Assembly (NCBI RefSeq): GCF_039532605.1
Contig: NZ_BAAARY010000001.1
Coordinates: 248,001 to 312,000 of the forward strand
Direction of reading: 5' to 3'
DNA length: 64,000 bases
Source of the DNA: Pilimelia columellifera
GTDB taxonomy: Bacteria; Actinomycetota; Actinomycetes; Mycobacteriales; Micromonosporaceae
A program made the position numbers and the translations under genes. Positions 1 through 8,216 of the stretch are shown one piece after another (position 1 is the first letter of the stretch; each line of letters begins with the position of its first letter). The notes beneath the pieces are model-generated. The model worked only from the letters and a program-made list of their open reading frames with translations, made no database searches and was not told the origin of the DNA.

Positions 1-1
1 C

Positions 2-853
2 GGGCTCGGACCCAGCCGCCACCAGGCCGGGCGCCACCGCCGGTACACCGAGGGCGACGTGGCCCGGTTGAACCTCATGCGCCGTCTGCTCGACCAGGGC
101 CTCGGCGCCGGCGAGGCCGCCGACTGGGCCCAACGAGGCGCCACACCCCCCACCGGGCGCCCCGGCGCCACCGACAGCGGTTCTGCCGCGGCGCCCGCCG
201 CCCGCCCGACCGGCCCGCCGCCACTGGCCGTCCGTGGCCGTTCCCCACTCGCCCGCAGCCTCGCCGACCAGGCGTCGGCCCTCGACGCCGCCGGCGTCCG
301 GGCGACCGTCTGCGCGGCCATCGCCGAACACGGCGTCGTCACCGCATGGGACGACGTCCTCGCCCCGGTCCTGCGCGAGATCGGCCGGCGGCACGCCGTC
401 ACCGGCGGCTACGTCGACATCGAACACGTCGTCTCCCGGTCCGCTGGCGAGGCGCTCGCCGCCGTGCCCCGTCCCAACATGCCCCCGACCGCCCTGCTGG
501 CCTGCGTCGCCGAGGAACAACACACCCTGCCATTGGAGGCGTTGGCGGCGGCGCTCGCCGAGGACGGCCTCAACTGCTGGCTGCTTGGCGCCCGGGTCCC
601 GCACCACGCTCTCCAGGCAGCGGTCCGCCGGCTACGACCAGCGGTGGCAGTGCTGTGGGCCCACCATCGGGAGCTGGCTGACCCGGCAGGGTTGCAGGAC
701 CTCGGTCCGAAGATGCCGGTGGCGGCCGCCGGCCCCGGCTGGGCCGGCGCCACGCTCTCGCCGACAATCATCAGACCAAATACCCTGGTAGAGGCGTTGG
801 CGCTGGTGAAGGCCTGTTCGGTCGACCCGCACCTGGGCCAAACACCCGCTTAA
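2..853 (+). CDS. MerR-type regulator with B12-binding domain, CarH-like (5' end outside window)
   Basis: The reading frame is open from the first bases. It begins inside a MerR wing helix (RHRRYTEGDVARLNLMRRLL), so the true start lies upstream of the window. A proline/alanine linker is followed by a cobalamin cap domain (AWDDVLAPVLREIGRR, then a VDIEH pair) and a Rossmann-like B12 domain. In that domain the usual DxHxxG loop reads EQHTLP, so the lower-ligand His is kept. CarH/LitR proteins bind adenosylcobalamin and repress in the dark, releasing DNA in light. The CarH W-x9-EH motif has His in place of Trp here (H-x9-EH), a change that may alter the photochemistry. The target is unknown; no carotenoid gene is visible downstream. 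The family assignment is strong and light sensing is inference. Confidence 0.8.
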   Translation, partial: GLGPSRHQAGRHRRYTEGDVARLNLMRRLLDQGLGAGEAADWAQRGATPPTGRPGATDSGSAAAPAARPTGPPPLAVRGRSPLARSLADQASALDAAGVRATVCAAIAEHGVVTAWDDVLAPVLREIGRRHAVTGGYVDIEHVVSRSAGEALAAVPRPNMPPTALLACVAEEQHTLPLEALAAALAEDGLNCWLLGARVPHHALQAAVRRLRPAVAVLWAHHRELADPAGLQDLGPKMPVAAAGPGWAGATLSPTIIRPNTLVEALALVKACSVDPHLGQTPA

Positions 854-907
854 AATCCGGCCAATATCCGGCTACGGTGGTGCTCCCCTTGATGCTCGGA
901 GCCTCCC

Positions 908-1762
908 GTGACTCGTCGTCTCACGCTAGCGACCGGAGCGATGCTGTCCGTCCTGCTGCTCATCGCCCAGGCTGTCGACGGCTGGGCGAGCCGGCCCGGG
1001 CAGACTCCGGTTCCGGCCGCGATCGCCCAGCCGGTCGATACCGGCCAGCCGCAGCAGCCCAGCACCCCCACCACCCCTGCGACGCCGAAACCGCCGAAGA
1101 AGCCCGGGACCGTCCGACCGGTGACGCCCAAGGTCCCGGCCGCCAAGCCCGCCGGACGTCCGGCGAGCGGTCCGTTCGCCCGCGGCGTGCAGTTGGCCAC
1201 CCGCGGCAACGGCGTGGCCCTCACCTATGACGACGGCCCCAGCGCGCACACCCCGCAGGTCCTGGCGCTGCTGCGCGCGAACGGCGTCAAGGCGACCTTC
1301 TGTCTGGTCGGGACCGCGGTCCAGGAGCACCCCGACCTGGTCCGGCAGATCGTGCGCGAGGGACACACGTTGTGTAACCACAGCTGGAACCACGAGTTCA
1401 AACTCGGCCGGCAGTCCGCGGAGGCCATCCGCGCCAACATGACCCGCACCAACAACGCGATCCGCCAGGTCGTCCCCGGCGCCAAGATTCCGTTCTTCCG
1501 TCACCCCGGCGGCAACTTCACCCCCGACGCCATCAGCATCGGCAAGGAGCTGGGAATGGCCTCGGTCGGCTGGACGGTCGACCCACGCGACTGGGAGAAA
1601 CCCCCTGCCAAGAAGATCCACGCGACGGTCCTGCGGGACTCCCGCCCCGCCGGGATCATCCTGCTGCACGACGGCGGCGGCGACCGCAGCAACACCGTGG
1701 CCGCCTCGAAGACCCTCATCCCGGCGCTCAAGAGCAAGCTGCGCATCGTCCCGTTACGGTGA
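908..1762 (+). CDS. Secreted polysaccharide deacetylase (NodB domain, CE4)
   Basis: 284 residues with a GTG start preceded by a GGAG-containing stretch. An N-terminal signal peptide (RRLTLATGAMLSVLLLIAQA) is followed by a long Pro/Thr/Lys-rich linker of about 60 residues and a C-terminal NodB domain. The metal and catalytic motifs are present: TYDDGP (catalytic Asp and metal Asp), HSWNH (metal His pair), RHPGGN and a late LLHDGG. CE4 enzymes remove N- or O-acetyl groups from chitin-like glycans or peptidoglycan, and the signal plus linker suggest action at the cell wall. It stands alone, 55 bp after the regulator gene and before the tRNA pair. Substrate is not determined. Confidence 0.9.
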   Translation: MTRRLTLATGAMLSVLLLIAQAVDGWASRPGQTPVPAAIAQPVDTGQPQQPSTPTTPATPKPPKKPGTVRPVTPKVPAAKPAGRPASGPFARGVQLATRGNGVALTYDDGPSAHTPQVLALLRANGVKATFCLVGTAVQEHPDLVRQIVREGHTLCNHSWNHEFKLGRQSAEAIRANMTRTNNAIRQVVPGAKIPFFRHPGGNFTPDAISIGKELGMASVGWTVDPRDWEKPPAKKIHATVLRDSRPAGIILLHDGGGDRSNTVAASKTLIPALKSKLRIVPLR

Positions 1763-1931
1763 TCGCAGGCCGATTGGCCACCGGCACAGCGATCACGTAT
1801 GCTGGCCGAGCCTCCGGCAGCGCCGGGCGGGAGCAAGGCTGCCAGGAGCAACACAAACCACCGGTTATCCGGTGGGACGTAGACCTCCTGGTGCACATCG
1901 CCAAAATCGCATATGCGATGATGACGAAGCC

Positions 1932-2007
1932 GCCCTCATCGTCTAGCGGCCCAGGACGCCGCCCTTTCAAGGCGGTAGCACGGGTTCGAATCCCGTTGGG
2001 GGCACCA
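1932..2007 (+). tRNA. tRNA-Glu (anticodon UUC)
   Basis: A 76-nt cloverleaf. The acceptor GCCCTCA pairs with TGGGGGC (one G-T wobble), the anticodon stem CCGCC/GGCGG encloses loop CTTTCAA (anticodon TTC), and the T arm is ACGGG-TTCGAAT-CCCGT. The CCA end is encoded. Confidence 0.96.
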
Positions 2008-2030
2008 CCGGTAAAGTATCCGGTCAGCAA

Positions 2031-2107
2031 GGTCCTGTGGAGCAGTTGGAGTGCTCGCCGCCCTGTCAAGGCGGAGGTCGCGGGTTCAAGTCCCGTCAGG
2101 ACCGCCA
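2031..2107 (+). tRNA. tRNA-Asp (anticodon GUC)
   Basis: A 77-nt cloverleaf. The acceptor GGTCCTG pairs perfectly with CAGGACC, the anticodon stem CCGCC/GGCGG encloses loop CTGTCAA (anticodon GTC), and the T loop is TTCAAGT. CCA is encoded. It lies 23 bp after tRNA-Glu, so the two are probably co-transcribed. Confidence 0.96.
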
Positions 2108-2195
2108 ACGTAACACCCCTCTGAGCAGTGCGCTGTCTCGGTCACGGCACTTTGGTAGCCAGTTTGACCTGCGCAAATGTAAATTGCTGCCTCTC

Positions 2196-2225
2196 GTTCT
2201 GACGCCAGCGGTTCTGACGCCAGCG
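2196..2225. repeat. Tandem 15-bp duplication
   Basis: GTTCTGACGCCAGCG occurs twice head to tail between the tRNA pair and the methyltransferase gene. Its end overlaps the terminator hairpin. No function is apparent; it looks like a slippage product. Confidence 0.8.
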
Positions 2226-2248
2226 GCAGGGCGCGTGCGCCCTGCCGC
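2223..2248 (-). terminator. Hairpin terminator of the cobalamin-riboswitch operon
   Basis: A perfect 12-bp GC-rich inverted repeat (GCGGCAGGGCGC / GCGCCCTGCCGC) with a 2-nt centre starts 20 bp beyond the stop of the last operon gene. It lacks a clear T tract, as is usual in high-GC actinobacteria. It could also serve the tRNA pair from the other side. Confidence 0.6.
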
Positions 2249-2268
2249 CCAGGAGCCGGCTGACGCTG

Positions 2269-3015
2269 TTACCGAACCGCGGCCAGGACGGTGTCGTTGC
2301 CGTACTGCCAGACGACGCCGACCTGGGCGAACCCGGCGGCGCGCAACAGGCGGGCGTGGCCGGCGGCGCTGAGTCTGTTGCCGGTGTGTCCACTGTTGGT
2401 GTGCCGCTCCCGCTCGGCGACCAGACCGGCCAGTTCGGGGTCAGCCGCCGCCGCGGCCCACCAGGACTCCCAGTTCTCGTTGGCGGTGACGCCGGCACGC
2501 TCGGCGCGGGCCTCGGAGATGGCTTCGGCGAGGTCCCCGACAGTCGACTGCTCGTCGTAGAGGTGGTCGGCATTGACGAAGATCCCGCCGGGGCGGATGA
2601 GATCGGCGAGTTCGCGGTAGATGCCGGCTAGGTCGTCCTCGGCGATCCAGTGCAGCGCGGTGGTGGATACGGCGGCGTCGATCGGATCGGCGAGGCCGGC
2701 TACGGCCGGCCAGCCGGGGGCGGTCAGATCGGCGTCGACCCAGCGGGCGTCCGGGTGCGCGGAGCGGGCCAGCGCGAGCAGGAGCGGGTCGGTGTCGACG
2801 CCGACGATGGTCGCCTTCGGAAGCCGTTCGGCCAACCTGGTCGACAGGGAGCCTGGGCCGCAGCCGAGGTCGACGACGCTGGGCTGGGGCTGGTTCGCTG
2901 TGGCGGAGGCGACCAGGTCGGCGATGACGGTGAACCGCTCCTCGCGGTCGGCGATGTAGTGCTCCTGCTGGGCGTCCCAGCGCGCCAGCCAGGCCCGGGC
3001 GGTGTTGGTGTCCAC
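2269..3015 (-). CDS. Class I SAM-dependent methyltransferase, last gene of the riboswitch operon
   Basis: 248 residues. The GTG start was chosen because GGAG lies just upstream, overlapping the stop of the ABC ATPase gene 5 bp away, so translation is probably coupled. The SAM site is clear: VVDLGCGPGSLSTRLAERLP (motif I), VGVDTD acidic loop, WVDADL, and a post-motif STTALHW. This resembles small-molecule methyltransferases of the UbiE/trans-aconitate type. Its place as fifth gene in a metal/peptide-type ABC importer operon behind a cobalamin riboswitch is unusual. It may methylate the imported ligand (a metallophore or corrinoid-related compound) or the membership may be incidental. The substrate cannot be read from sequence. 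Confidence 0.85.
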   Translation of the reverse strand: MDTNTARAWLARWDAQQEHYIADREERFTVIADLVASATANQPQPSVVDLGCGPGSLSTRLAERLPKATIVGVDTDPLLLALARSAHPDARWVDADLTAPGWPAVAGLADPIDAAVSTTALHWIAEDDLAGIYRELADLIRPGGIFVNADHLYDEQSTVGDLAEAISEARAERAGVTANENWESWWAAAAADPELAGLVAERERHTNSGHTGNRLSAAGHARLLRAAGFAQVGVVWQYGNDTVLAAVR

Positions 3016-3020
3016 TATGG

Positions 3021-4634
3021 TCAGCTCCGTTCGTCGGTGAGGTGGGGTGTGGCGGCAAGCAGCCGCCGCACCAGAGGGTGCGGATCCTCGTGCAACACCT
3101 GCCGGGTCGGGCCGTGTACGGCGATCCGGCCATGGCGCAGCAGGGCGACGGTGTCGGCGACTGCGGCGACCACACCGAGGTCGTGGGTGATCAACAGCAG
3201 CGCCAGTCCTCGTTCGCGGCGCAGGTCCCCGAGCAGTTCGAGGACGCCGCCCTGGACGGACACGTCCAGGGCGGAGGTTATCTCGTCGCATACGAGCACT
3301 CGCGGCTCGGCGGCCAGGGCCCGGGCGATGGCGGCCCGTTGCAGCTCCCCGCCGGACATCTGCGCCGGGTACCGATCGGCCATGGCCCGCGGCAGGCGGA
3401 CGCTGTCGAGCAGCTCGCCGATCCGGCCGGGGATCGCGGCGCGGGCGGCGACACGGTGGTGGCGAAGGACCCGGGCGAGTTCGGCGCCGATGGTGCGCCG
3501 CGGGTTCATCGACTCGCCGGGCGACTGGCACACCAGCTGGATGTCCCGGCGGTGGGCGGCGGTACGGCGCCGGGCCTCGGCCGCCAACGGCTCGCCGCCG
3601 AGCGTCAGGGCGCCGGCGTCGGGGCGGTGCAGGCCGGCCAGGCACCGGCCGATGGTGGTCTTTCCGGAGCCGGATTCACCGACCAGCGCCAGGCAGGAGT
3701 GGGCGGGCAGATCGAGGTCGATGTTGTCGGCGGCGACCACGCCCCGCCGGCCGTCCCGGTGACCTGCCGTCAGACCTCGAACCCGGACAAGCGCCGCACC
3801 GTCGCCCGCCGGCCGGTCAGGCACGCGGCGCGCGTCAGGCACGGCGGCGAGCAGACCTCGGGTGTACGCGGCAGCGGGCCGCCGCAGGACGGTGGCCGCG
3901 TCACCCTGCTCGACGACCCGGCCGGCGTGCATGACCACGACCTGGTCGGCGATGCCGGCGGCGGCCGCGACGTCGTGGGTGACGTAGACCAACGCGGTGT
4001 TGGTCTCGGCGCGGAGCCGGTCGAGGTGGGCGACAACCTCCTGCTGGGTCAGCGCGTCCAGGCCGGTGGTCGGCTCGTCCAGCACGATCACCGCCGGGTT
4101 GAGCAGGAGCGCCTGGGCGATGACGACGCGCTGCCGCTGTCCGCCGGACAGCTGGTGCGGGTAGCGGCGTAGGAACCGCTTGTCGGTTGGCAGCCGGGCC
4201 TGTGCCAGTGCGCGGCCAATCACGGCGCCAGCGTCGGCGCGATGCCCGTGGGCGCGCAGGATCTCCGCGAGCTGCTTGCCGACGCGGCGGGCCGGGTTGA
4301 GCGCCTGCGTCGGATCCTGCGGCACGTAGCTGACCAGCGTCGAACGCAGTCGTCGGGTCTCCCGTTCCGGACGGCCCGAAATGACCCGGTCGGCGACGAT
4401 GACCGTGCCGGCCACCACGACGGTGCCCGGGTTGGCGTAGCCGAGCAGCGCGAGCGCGGTCGTCGTCTTGCCCGAGCCTGATTCGCCAATGACGGCGAGG
4501 ATGTTCCCGGCGGCCACCGAGAACGACACGTCGGTGACGATCGGCCGGCCGGCGGCGGTCTGCACGCAGAGCCCCTCCACCGCCACAGCGGGCCGGGTAT
4601 CGACCCGGTCCGGCACGCTTGTCGCGGCCCTCAT
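3021..4634 (-). CDS. Fused double ABC ATPase of Nik/Dpp-type importer (DppD-DppF fusion)
   Basis: 537 residues holding two complete nucleotide-binding domains. The first has Walker A GESGSGKTT near residue 50, signature QLSGGQRQR and Walker B VIVLDEPTTGLD. The second has GESGSGKTT in the C-terminal half, signature QMSGGELQR and VLVCDEITSALD. In most peptide/nickel (PepT family) importers these are two genes; here one polypeptide should provide both halves. The ATG start overlaps the stop of the upstream permease gene as ATGA. The ATPase powers the two permeases encoded upstream. Control by the cobalamin riboswitch at the head of the operon suggests cobalt, corrinoid or a metal chelate as cargo rather than peptides. 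Confidence 0.92.
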   Translation of the reverse strand: MRAATSVPDRVDTRPAVAVEGLCVQTAAGRPIVTDVSFSVAAGNILAVIGESGSGKTTTALALLGYANPGTVVVAGTVIVADRVISGRPERETRRLRSTLVSYVPQDPTQALNPARRVGKQLAEILRAHGHRADAGAVIGRALAQARLPTDKRFLRRYPHQLSGGQRQRVVIAQALLLNPAVIVLDEPTTGLDALTQQEVVAHLDRLRAETNTALVYVTHDVAAAAGIADQVVVMHAGRVVEQGDAATVLRRPAAAYTRGLLAAVPDARRVPDRPAGDGAALVRVRGLTAGHRDGRRGVVAADNIDLDLPAHSCLALVGESGSGKTTIGRCLAGLHRPDAGALTLGGEPLAAEARRRTAAHRRDIQLVCQSPGESMNPRRTIGAELARVLRHHRVAARAAIPGRIGELLDSVRLPRAMADRYPAQMSGGELQRAAIARALAAEPRVLVCDEITSALDVSVQGGVLELLGDLRRERGLALLLITHDLGVVAAVADTVALLRHGRIAVHGPTRQVLHEDPHPLVRRLLAATPHLTDERS

Positions 4635-5479
4635 CGCGCCGCCGCCGGGACGTCGTCGGCGGCGGGCCGGAACCGCCGCCGCCCAGCGGCGCCACGCAGC
4701 CGGGCGGCGAGCTGGTCGCCGCCAATGTTGACCGCGATGGTGAGGACGGCGATGGCCGTGGCCGGGGCGAGCACCGCCCACGGCTGCAATGCCAGCCCGG
4801 ATCGGTTCTCCGCCACCATCAGCGCCCAGTCCGCAGTTGGCGGCTGTAGCCCGAAGCCGAGGAAGTTGGCGCCGGCCACCATCGCGATGGCGGCGCTGAC
4901 ACGCGAGCCGACATCCGACAACATGGTCGCGGCGATGTTAGGCAGGATGTCCCGGCCGGCCACCGACAGCCACGACTCACCGCGCGCCAACGCCACCTCC
5001 ACGTACCCCCGGGTCCGTGTCTCCAGCACCGCGGCCCGCACGACCCGGGCGATGCCGGGCACGTTCGCCAGCGCGGTCGCGCCGACGACGACCAGCATGC
5101 CGCGACCGGAGCCGGCGGCCAGCACCGCCAGGACCAGGAACGGAGGGACGGCCAACAGCACGTCGATCGGACGCATGAGCGCGGCGTCGGCACGGCCGGA
5201 CAGGCCGGCCGCGACGCCGACGGCGGCGCCGGCGAACAGGCCGAGCGCCGTGGCCGCCAGGGCCAGACCGATGACCGTCCGGCCGCCGTGGAGCAGCCGG
5301 CTGGCCACGTCGCCGCCGAGGTAGTCGGTGCCCAGCGGGGCGCCCGGTCCCGGCGGCGCGAAAGGCGCGCCGACGACGTCGGTGGGCGGGTACGGGGCCA
5401 GCCATGGGCCGGCGATGGCCGCGGCGACCAGCAGCCCCAGCACGCCGAGCGCGCCCCGGGTCACCCAGGATCGGGTCAC
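4631..5479 (-). CDS. ABC importer permease, DppC/NikC type
   Basis: 282 residues, starting at a GTG that overlaps the stop of the preceding permease gene (GTGA). The N-terminal TM segment VLGLLVAAAIAGPWLAPYPP is followed by the family hallmark PLGTDYLGGDVASRLLHG and a BPD_transp_1 core of about five TM segments. The EAA-type loop reads VEVALARGESWLSVAGRDILPN. It forms the inner-membrane channel with the DppB-type partner encoded immediately upstream. Family is certain; substrate is inferred only from riboswitch control. Confidence 0.92.
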   Translation of the reverse strand: MTRSWVTRGALGVLGLLVAAAIAGPWLAPYPPTDVVGAPFAPPGPGAPLGTDYLGGDVASRLLHGGRTVIGLALAATALGLFAGAAVGVAAGLSGRADAALMRPIDVLLAVPPFLVLAVLAAGSGRGMLVVVGATALANVPGIARVVRAAVLETRTRGYVEVALARGESWLSVAGRDILPNIAATMLSDVGSRVSAAIAMVAGANFLGFGLQPPTADWALMVAENRSGLALQPWAVLAPATAIAVLTIAVNIGGDQLAARLRGAAGRRRFRPAADDVPAAAR

Positions 5480-6450
5480 CGGCGCCACCCGGGCGTCGTG
5501 CGCAACCTCGGCGCCAGCGCCACCACCGCGAGGTCGGCCGCCAGGTAGCCGGTTGCCGTGACCACGGCGAACAGCAGGGTCACCGACTGCACGTACGGCA
5601 GGTCGCGCTGTGCGATCGCTCGCACCAGGTCCTGCGAGACGCCCGGGTAGTTGAACACTGTCTCGACGACGACGATTCCGCCGACCAGCCAGGTGATGCT
5701 GCCGGCCAGCAGCGGCATCGCCGGGGCGAGCGCGTTGCGCAGGGCGTGCCGGGTGACGATGCGCCGCTCCGGGATGCCGTGCAGGCGGGCCATCCGCACG
5801 TACGGCGAGGTCATCGCCTCGGCCATCTGCGCGCGCACCATGCGGATGGTCTGCGGCGCCATCACCGCCAACAGGGTGACGACCGGCAGCACCAGAACCT
5901 CCGGCGTGAGCAGCGGGCTCGTTCCCGGCGCGACCAGCGACACCGCCGGCAGCACCGGCCACGCGAACGCGAACACCGCGATCAGCAGCGTCGCGGTGAC
6001 GAACTCCGGCAACGAGCCGAGCGTCACTGACCCGATGCTGATCACCCGGTCGCGGGCCGCCCCGGCGCGGGCGCCGGCCCACGCGCCGAGAGCGATCGCC
6101 AGCGGCGCCAGGCAGACCGCGGCCACGGCGGCCAGCGCCAGCGTGTTGGGTAGGCGGGCGCCGACGATCTCGGTGACCTCCCGACCGGAGAACAGCGACC
6201 GGCCGAGGTCGCCGCGCAGCACGCCCGACATCCAGTCGACGTACCGGTCGACGACCGGCCGGTCCAGGCCCAGCTCTGCGCGTAGCTGAGCTTTCTGCTC
6301 CGGCGAGACCGTTCCCGACCCGGCGCCCTTGGCGTAGATGACGTCGACGGCGTCGCCGGGAAGCAACTGCATCGCGGCGAAGATGGCCACCGACGCCGCC
6401 CAGACCACGCCGGCCGCTGCGGCCAGCCGACCGAGAACGTAGCTGGTCAC
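5476..6450 (-). CDS. ABC importer permease, DppB/NikB type
   Basis: 324 residues. The GTG start overlaps the stop of the lipoprotein gene (GTGA), giving the N-terminus MTSYVLGRLAAAAGVVWAAS; an ATG 24 bp further upstream would lie inside the lipoprotein gene. The family pattern is clear: first TM with MQLLPGDAV, the GLDRPVVDRYVDWMSGVLRGDLGRS segment before the core, then SPYVRMARLHGIPERRIVTRHALRN as the EAA loop. It pairs with the DppC-type permease. Each junction in this operon overlaps or is only a few bases wide, which implies equimolar translation. Confidence 0.92.
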   Translation of the reverse strand: MTSYVLGRLAAAAGVVWAASVAIFAAMQLLPGDAVDVIYAKGAGSGTVSPEQKAQLRAELGLDRPVVDRYVDWMSGVLRGDLGRSLFSGREVTEIVGARLPNTLALAAVAAVCLAPLAIALGAWAGARAGAARDRVISIGSVTLGSLPEFVTATLLIAVFAFAWPVLPAVSLVAPGTSPLLTPEVLVLPVVTLLAVMAPQTIRMVRAQMAEAMTSPYVRMARLHGIPERRIVTRHALRNALAPAMPLLAGSITWLVGGIVVVETVFNYPGVSQDLVRAIAQRDLPYVQSVTLLFAVVTATGYLAADLAVVALAPRLRTTPGWRR

Positions 6451-8021
6451 AGCCACACGCCGCGGTAACTGCACCAGTCGTCAGTGGCCACCGTCGCCGG
6501 GACGTACCCGCCGACCCGCGGGCTCACGCCGTCGAGCCACTTGGCGTACGAGTGGATGATGTACCCGCCATCGGTCCACAGCTCCTGCTGGAGCTGGGCG
6601 TACCGCTGCCTGCGCAGCGCCGGGTCGAGCGTGCCGCGCGCGGTGGCGAACGCCCTGTCCCAGGCGGGCCGCCGCCACGCGGTCTCGTTGCTCGGGGCGT
6701 CGGCCAGCAGCGCCTGACCGTAGAACCACTCGAGCGCGTAGCTGCCCCAGCCGGTCTGGGTGAACGGCTGCTTCCGGTAGACGTCGCTGAAGTACGAATC
6801 CGGGGCCGACTTGGCCACCTCGACGGTGATGCCGGCCTTCTTTGCCTGCTCGGCGAACAGCAGCGCCGACTGCACGTACCCAGGGTTGACTTCGGCGGTG
6901 TGCAGGGTGACCGTCAGGTTCTCCTTGCCCGCCTCGCGCAGCAGGGCCCGCGCCCGCTCGGGGTCGTACGGGCGCTGCGGAATGCCGTCGGCGTAGTTGG
7001 GGGCGCCCTTGCCGTAAAGATCGTTGCCGATTTCGCCGTATCCGAAGAAGACCGAGTCCACGATGGCCTTGCGGTCGACGGCCAGCTTGAGCGCCTCGCG
7101 CACCCGCGGGTCGGTGAACGGCTCCCGGTCGATGAGCATGTTGAACGAGTGGAACGTGCCGACCGGCGACGGGTGCAGGGCCATCGCGGAGCTGCCCTGC
7201 TGCGCCCTGGCCTGCACGTAGGACAGCTCGTGGACGATGTCGGCCTGCCCGGACAGGAAGACGTTCAGCCGGGCGTCGGCCTCCACCGCCAGCAGGATCT
7301 CGACACTGTCCACGTACGGCTGGCCAGGCTCCCAGTAGTGCTCGTTGCGCACCAGGCGGGTCCGCTCGCCCGGCGACCAGCTGTCGAAGCGGAACGGTCC
7401 GGTGCCGACCGGGGGGTGCTGCCTGTCGAACCTCCTGGCGCCGTTCTGGACGACGTAGACGTACCAGCCGGCCAACAGCGCGCCGAGGTCTGCCGTCGGC
7501 TGCTTCATCCGCAGCTCGACGGTCAGGTCGTCGACCTTGCGGGACTTCGCGATGTCGACCATCTGGAGGTCAGCGGCGGCGGGAAGCTTGTTGGCCGGGT
7601 CCAGGATCCGCCGGACGCTCCACAGCACGTCGTCGGCGGTCAACGGCTTCCCGTCGTGCCACCTGACACCCTTGCGCAGGTGGATGGTCCACACCGTGCC
7701 GTCGGCGTTGGGCGCCAGCTGCTCGGCCAGCCGCGGCCGCAGCGTCAGCTCGTTGGTGTGGGCGACCAGCCGGTCGAAGACGTTCTTGGCCACCGCGCCG
7801 CCGCCCCACGAGCCCGCCAGGTGCGGGTCGAGCACGTCGTCGGTGGTGCTGGCTCCCGAGACGACGACGCGCAGGTTCCCGCCGCGGCGTGGGGGTCCGC
7901 CGGCGGGCCCACCCGCGGCGGCGGTCGTGGACCGGCAGCTGGCCAGTCCCGGTGCGCCCAGGATGATGGCGCCGGCGAGGGCGCCCCGCAGGAGGGAGCG
8001 GCGGCTGGGTCGGCTTGTCAT
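6447..8021 (-). CDS. Substrate-binding lipoprotein, family 5 (peptide/nickel type), Tat-exported
   Basis: 524 residues, with ATG preceded by GGGAGATGCC. The N-terminus SRRSLLRGALAG is a twin-arginine signal ending in lipobox LASC (Cys29), so the protein is probably exported folded by Tat and lipid-anchored. The SBP_bac_5 pattern follows: LRPRLAEQLAPN, HLRKGVRWHDGKPLTADDV and VGTGPFRFDSW. It is the first gene after the cobalamin riboswitch and should define the specificity of the importer. Family 5 proteins carry peptides, nickel, haem and other ligands. With a B12-responsive leader, cobalt, a cobalt chelate or a corrinoid is the best guess. Tat export would suit a protein that must not meet metals before folding, but that is speculation. 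Confidence 0.92.
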   Translation of the reverse strand: MTSRPSRRSLLRGALAGAIILGAPGLASCRSTTAAAGGPAGGPPRRGGNLRVVVSGASTTDDVLDPHLAGSWGGGAVAKNVFDRLVAHTNELTLRPRLAEQLAPNADGTVWTIHLRKGVRWHDGKPLTADDVLWSVRRILDPANKLPAAADLQMVDIAKSRKVDDLTVELRMKQPTADLGALLAGWYVYVVQNGARRFDRQHPPVGTGPFRFDSWSPGERTRLVRNEHYWEPGQPYVDSVEILLAVEADARLNVFLSGQADIVHELSYVQARAQQGSSAMALHPSPVGTFHSFNMLIDREPFTDPRVREALKLAVDRKAIVDSVFFGYGEIGNDLYGKGAPNYADGIPQRPYDPERARALLREAGKENLTVTLHTAEVNPGYVQSALLFAEQAKKAGITVEVAKSAPDSYFSDVYRKQPFTQTGWGSYALEWFYGQALLADAPSNETAWRRPAWDRAFATARGTLDPALRRQRYAQLQQELWTDGGYIIHSYAKWLDGVSPRVGGYVPATVATDDWCSYRGVWL

Positions 8022-8121
8022 GGCATCTCCCGGAAGCGTGAGCGGGCGCACGGACGCGGCGCGCCGGCGATGGCGCGACCGGGGCGTGGTGGGCGGCGGG
8101 ACGGGGGGTGAGGCGGCGAGC

Positions 8122-8157
8122 TCAGGCGCGGGTAAGCACGGGCAGACTGGCGACCAT
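8122..8157 (-). CDS. Possible 11-residue leader peptide between riboswitch and lipoprotein gene
   Basis: An ATG just after the riboswitch opens a frame coding MVASLPVLTRA and a stop. A purine-rich AAGGATGGA lies 6 to 14 nt upstream. It lies in the 170-nt leader, where it could couple riboswitch state to downstream translation. It may equally be chance, since the frame is very short and no related leader is known to me. Confidence 0.2.
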   Translation of the reverse strand: MVASLPVLTRA

Positions 8158-8173
8158 GTGATCCATCCTTCGT

Positions 8174-8216
8174 GGAGTCAGCAGCGGCGAATCACGATGG
8201 GAGGTTTCCTGACTCC
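8174..8216 (-). promoter_or_regulatory. Candidate expression platform of the cobalamin riboswitch
   Basis: On the minus strand GGAGTCAG, which includes the start of the conserved B12-box segment AGTCAGGAAACC, can pair perfectly over 8 bp with CTGACTCC 28 nt downstream. The two folds cannot coexist, so this is a plausible ON/OFF switch helix. Assignment is from base pairing only. Confidence 0.45.

Noticed and set aside
59..853. Regulator gene starting at GTG 59
   Set aside because: The frame upstream to base 2 continues the MerR wing helix, so this GTG is internal.
1932..2107. tRNA pair as attachment site of a mobile element
   Set aside because: No integrase, excisionase or repeat of a tRNA 3' end was seen in the window.
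2650..3762. Long plus-strand frames opposite the ABC operon
   Set aside because: They are GC-frame shadows of the ATPase and methyltransferase genes and lack domains or ribosome sites.
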